Shown here one piece after another: positions 62,749-64,000 of a stretch of 64,000 bases of DNA. The DNA is taken from assembly GCA_902491535.1 (NCBI GenBank), contig CABUHS010000007.1, positions 1 through 64,000 on the forward strand, in the 5' to 3' direction. Source of the DNA: an uncultured Eubacteriales bacterium (GTDB lineage Bacteria > Bacillota > Clostridia > Oscillospirales > CAG-272). The notes beneath the pieces were generated by a model. The model was not told where the DNA came from, ran no database searches, and saw only the letters and a list, made by a program, of their open reading frames with translations. The translations under genes were made by a program, and so were the position numbers. Numbering within the stretch: position 1 is the stretch's first letter; every line of letters begins with the position of its first letter.

Positions 62749-63472
62749 TGAATATCACCTTGATTTTGCTTTGGTTTTTCGCTGTAAATTCCTTTACAGT
62801 GCGTATTGCAATTTCCGCCGCTTTACCGTTCGGAAAATGAAACTCGCCCGTAGATATGCAGCAAAACGCAATACTGTCTATTCTGTTTTGTTCTGCAAGC
62901 TCCATGCATGAACGGTAACAGGAAGCAAGCTGCATTTTATCCGTTTCAGTCAGTCTGCCGTGAACAATCGGACCTACCGTGTGCAGCACATACCGGCAAG
63001 GGAGATTAAAAGCGGGCGTTATTTTTGCTCTGCCCGTTTCTTCCCCACACCCTTGCTTTTTCATAAGCTCCGAGCAGGCAAGACGAAGCTGAACGCCGGA
63101 AAAAGTGTGAATGGCGTTATCAATACAACCGTGACAGGGACAGAAGCAGCCGAGCATCTGCGAGTTGGCAGCATTAACGATTGCGCCGCATCGGAGCGTA
63201 GTAATATCGCCCTGCCAAAGGTAGATACCGCCATATAACGGAGTTAGATCCACAATGTCAGTGATTCCCTTTTGCGCAATTTCCCTCTGCAAGTACCCGT
63301 CTTGTATTTGCAAAAATTCCGCCGATACAGGGCCCGGCATACGGATATTAAAAAGCGAGCGGAGCAATTTTTTCTGTCTCTGACTGTCTTCCGGAATTGC
63401 TATATCTACATATTCCGGCTGCTCCCGTAACAGCTCTTTGATTAAATAAATCCGTTTTTCATCATGTGTCAT
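62699..63472 (-). CDS. macrodomain ADP-ribosylhydrolase, zinc-containing type
   Basis: About 257 residues from the ATG at 63470-63472 (GGGAG 8 nt upstream). The N-terminal helical part is followed by the macrodomain: GDITTLRCGAIVNAANSQMLG, then CFCPCHGCIDNAIHTFSG with the zinc-binding Cys/His residues of the Zn-Macro type, GRAKITPAFNLPCRYVLHTVGP, and ISTGEFHFPNGKAAEIA. Such enzymes remove ADP-ribose and are coded with class M sirtuins. It shares 50 nt with the downstream sirtuin gene, so the two are coupled. The frame to 63508 is possible but lacks an RBS. Confidence 0.92.
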   Translation of the reverse strand: MTHDEKRIYLIKELLREQPEYVDIAIPEDSQRQKKLLRSLFNIRMPGPVSAEFLQIQDGYLQREIAQKGITDIVDLTPLYGGIYLWQGDITTLRCGAIVNAANSQMLGCFCPCHGCIDNAIHTFSGVQLRLACSELMKKQGCGEETGRAKITPAFNLPCRYVLHTVGPIVHGRLTETDKMQLASCYRSCMELAEQNRIDSIAFCCISTGEFHFPNGKAAEIAIRTVKEFTAKNQSKIKVIFNVFKDTDYEIYRSLLG

Positions 63473-63524
63473 TTTTATTTCTCCCGAGCAGCTGCTTTTC
63501 GCGGACAAACACTCCTTTACCTTA

Positions 63525-63557
63525 AAACCGAGACTATCGTTACGACAGCCCCGGTTT
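63525..63557 (-). terminator. terminator of the MBL-fold gene
   Basis: Hairpin with AAACCG/CGGTTT foot and a mostly paired upper stem (CT.TCGT/ACGA.AG), followed on the minus strand by TTAAGG. It is about 15 bp after the stop of the MBL-fold gene. Confidence 0.7.
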
Positions 63558-63572
63558 ACTTTGTATACCTAT

Positions 63573-64000
63573 TTAAGCAAAGAAGAATCCTGCCGTCATA
63601 TCGAGATAATTCTGACCGCTGTACTGCGGATACTTTTTGCCAACTTCCGTTTTGAATTCGTCTGCATTTTTGCAGTCCGCTGCAATCTTTTTGAGGTTTT
63701 CCAGATAGCCGATCTTTGTCTGTGCGTCTTTCAAATCCTCCGGGGTATAGTGCGAGGTGAGGATCAGATCATAGCCTTTTTCAATATAGCTGCGAAGCTC
63801 TGCGATCATAGCGTCGGCGTGTCCTGCGCCTGCAACGATGGAGTGGCAGTCATGGCCCAGCATATGAGTGTAAACGGCATTGATTTCTGGTATCTCCACA
63901 TCGAATGCTTCATTTGTTTGCTTAATTACAAAATCAATACCGCCTATCGTTATTTTACCTGCTTCAATGACATTTGTAATCTTATGAACAGAATTGTCGA
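63573..64000 (-). CDS. MBL-fold metallo-hydrolase, C-terminal part
   Basis: 142 codons in frame from the window edge to the stop at 63573; the 5' part is outside. Readable sequence begins DNSVHKITNVIEAGKITIGG. It then has HMLGHDCHSIVAGAGH and LILTSHYTPEDLKDAQTKI, which fit the later metal-ligand and substrate part of an MBL-fold hydrolase. The last segment is helical. The ORF could have a GTG at 63899, but the frame upstream continues open, so the true start is beyond the window. Substrate unknown. Confidence 0.75.
   Translation of the reverse strand, partial: DNSVHKITNVIEAGKITIGGIDFVIKQTNEAFDVEIPEINAVYTHMLGHDCHSIVAGAGHADAMIAELRSYIEKGYDLILTSHYTPEDLKDAQTKIGYLENLKKIAADCKNADEFKTEVGKKYPQYSGQNYLDMTAGFFFA

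Noticed and set aside
1..64000. CRISPR arrays, rRNA operons or prophage
   Set aside because: No regularly spaced repeats, rRNA cores or phage structural genes were seen on either strand.

Overview
The window reads as chromosome of a Bacillota bacterium of class Clostridia, probably a gut lineage. The evidence is the housekeeping gene order (topA-plsX-rnc-radical SAM-smc-ftsY, then rdgB-nadD-yqeK-LCP-rsfS-leuS, and infC-rpmI-rplT), a BceRSAB-type module, tRNA genes with encoded CCA ends and strong SD plus TTGACA/TATAAT signals. Genus cannot be read from the sequence. Most genes are on the minus strand.

1-18.3 kb is a Tn4451-like mobile element whose left end lies outside the window. Its backbone is a TnpX-like large serine recombinase (partial), a TnpW-like protein, ParB, a relaxase and MobC, with a TnpV-like protein and a small companion near 17.4-18.0 kb. 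Between them sits a long minus-strand cargo block (5.2-16.3 kb): a secreted bile-salt-hydrolase-like lipoprotein, a PaaK-like AMP ligase, a MacB/FtsX-type ABC exporter, two cyclophilin-like surface proteins, DUF3737, a LysE-type exporter, a flavodoxin, an O-acetyltransferase and an alpha/beta hydrolase. A divergent LysR regulator closes the block. Two promoters inside it carry the same 25-bp operator-like sequence at the same place relative to the -35 and -10 boxes, so the block looks like a two-transcript LysR regulon. This is the best candidate for an undescribed system.

18.3-25.3 kb is accessory chromosome: an AraC/GyrI regulator split by a stop codon, a tRNA-Met/Glu/Arg cluster, a second AraC regulator and a three-gene ABC transporter operon. 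The transporter operon is headed by a small secreted protein interrupted by one in-frame TAA.

25.3-46.4 kb is a conserved housekeeping run (translation, ribosome maturation, NAD synthesis, SRP receptor, chromosome segregation, phospholipid synthesis, RNase III, topoisomerase I, DprA, rRNA methylation, L20/L35/IF3). infC appears to start at ATC behind a 183-nt leader with a perfect consensus promoter.

46.5-54.5 kb (plus strand) holds a cell-envelope gene pair with TTG starts (a stalk-like membrane protein and a VanY-type peptidase), a cytoplasmic GH5-like glycosidase, L-lactate dehydrogenase and aspartokinase. 54.6-59.1 kb is a Bce-type peptide-sensing and resistance operon with a palindromic operator candidate. 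59.2-60.9 kb has pnuC behind a structured leader with an intrinsic terminator, and a divergent NUDIX hydrolase. 61-64 kb has a second O-acetyltransferase, a macrodomain/class-M sirtuin pair followed by a frameshifted cysteine-rich KTR-type remnant, and the 3' part of an MBL-fold hydrolase. No rRNA, CRISPR array or prophage was seen.
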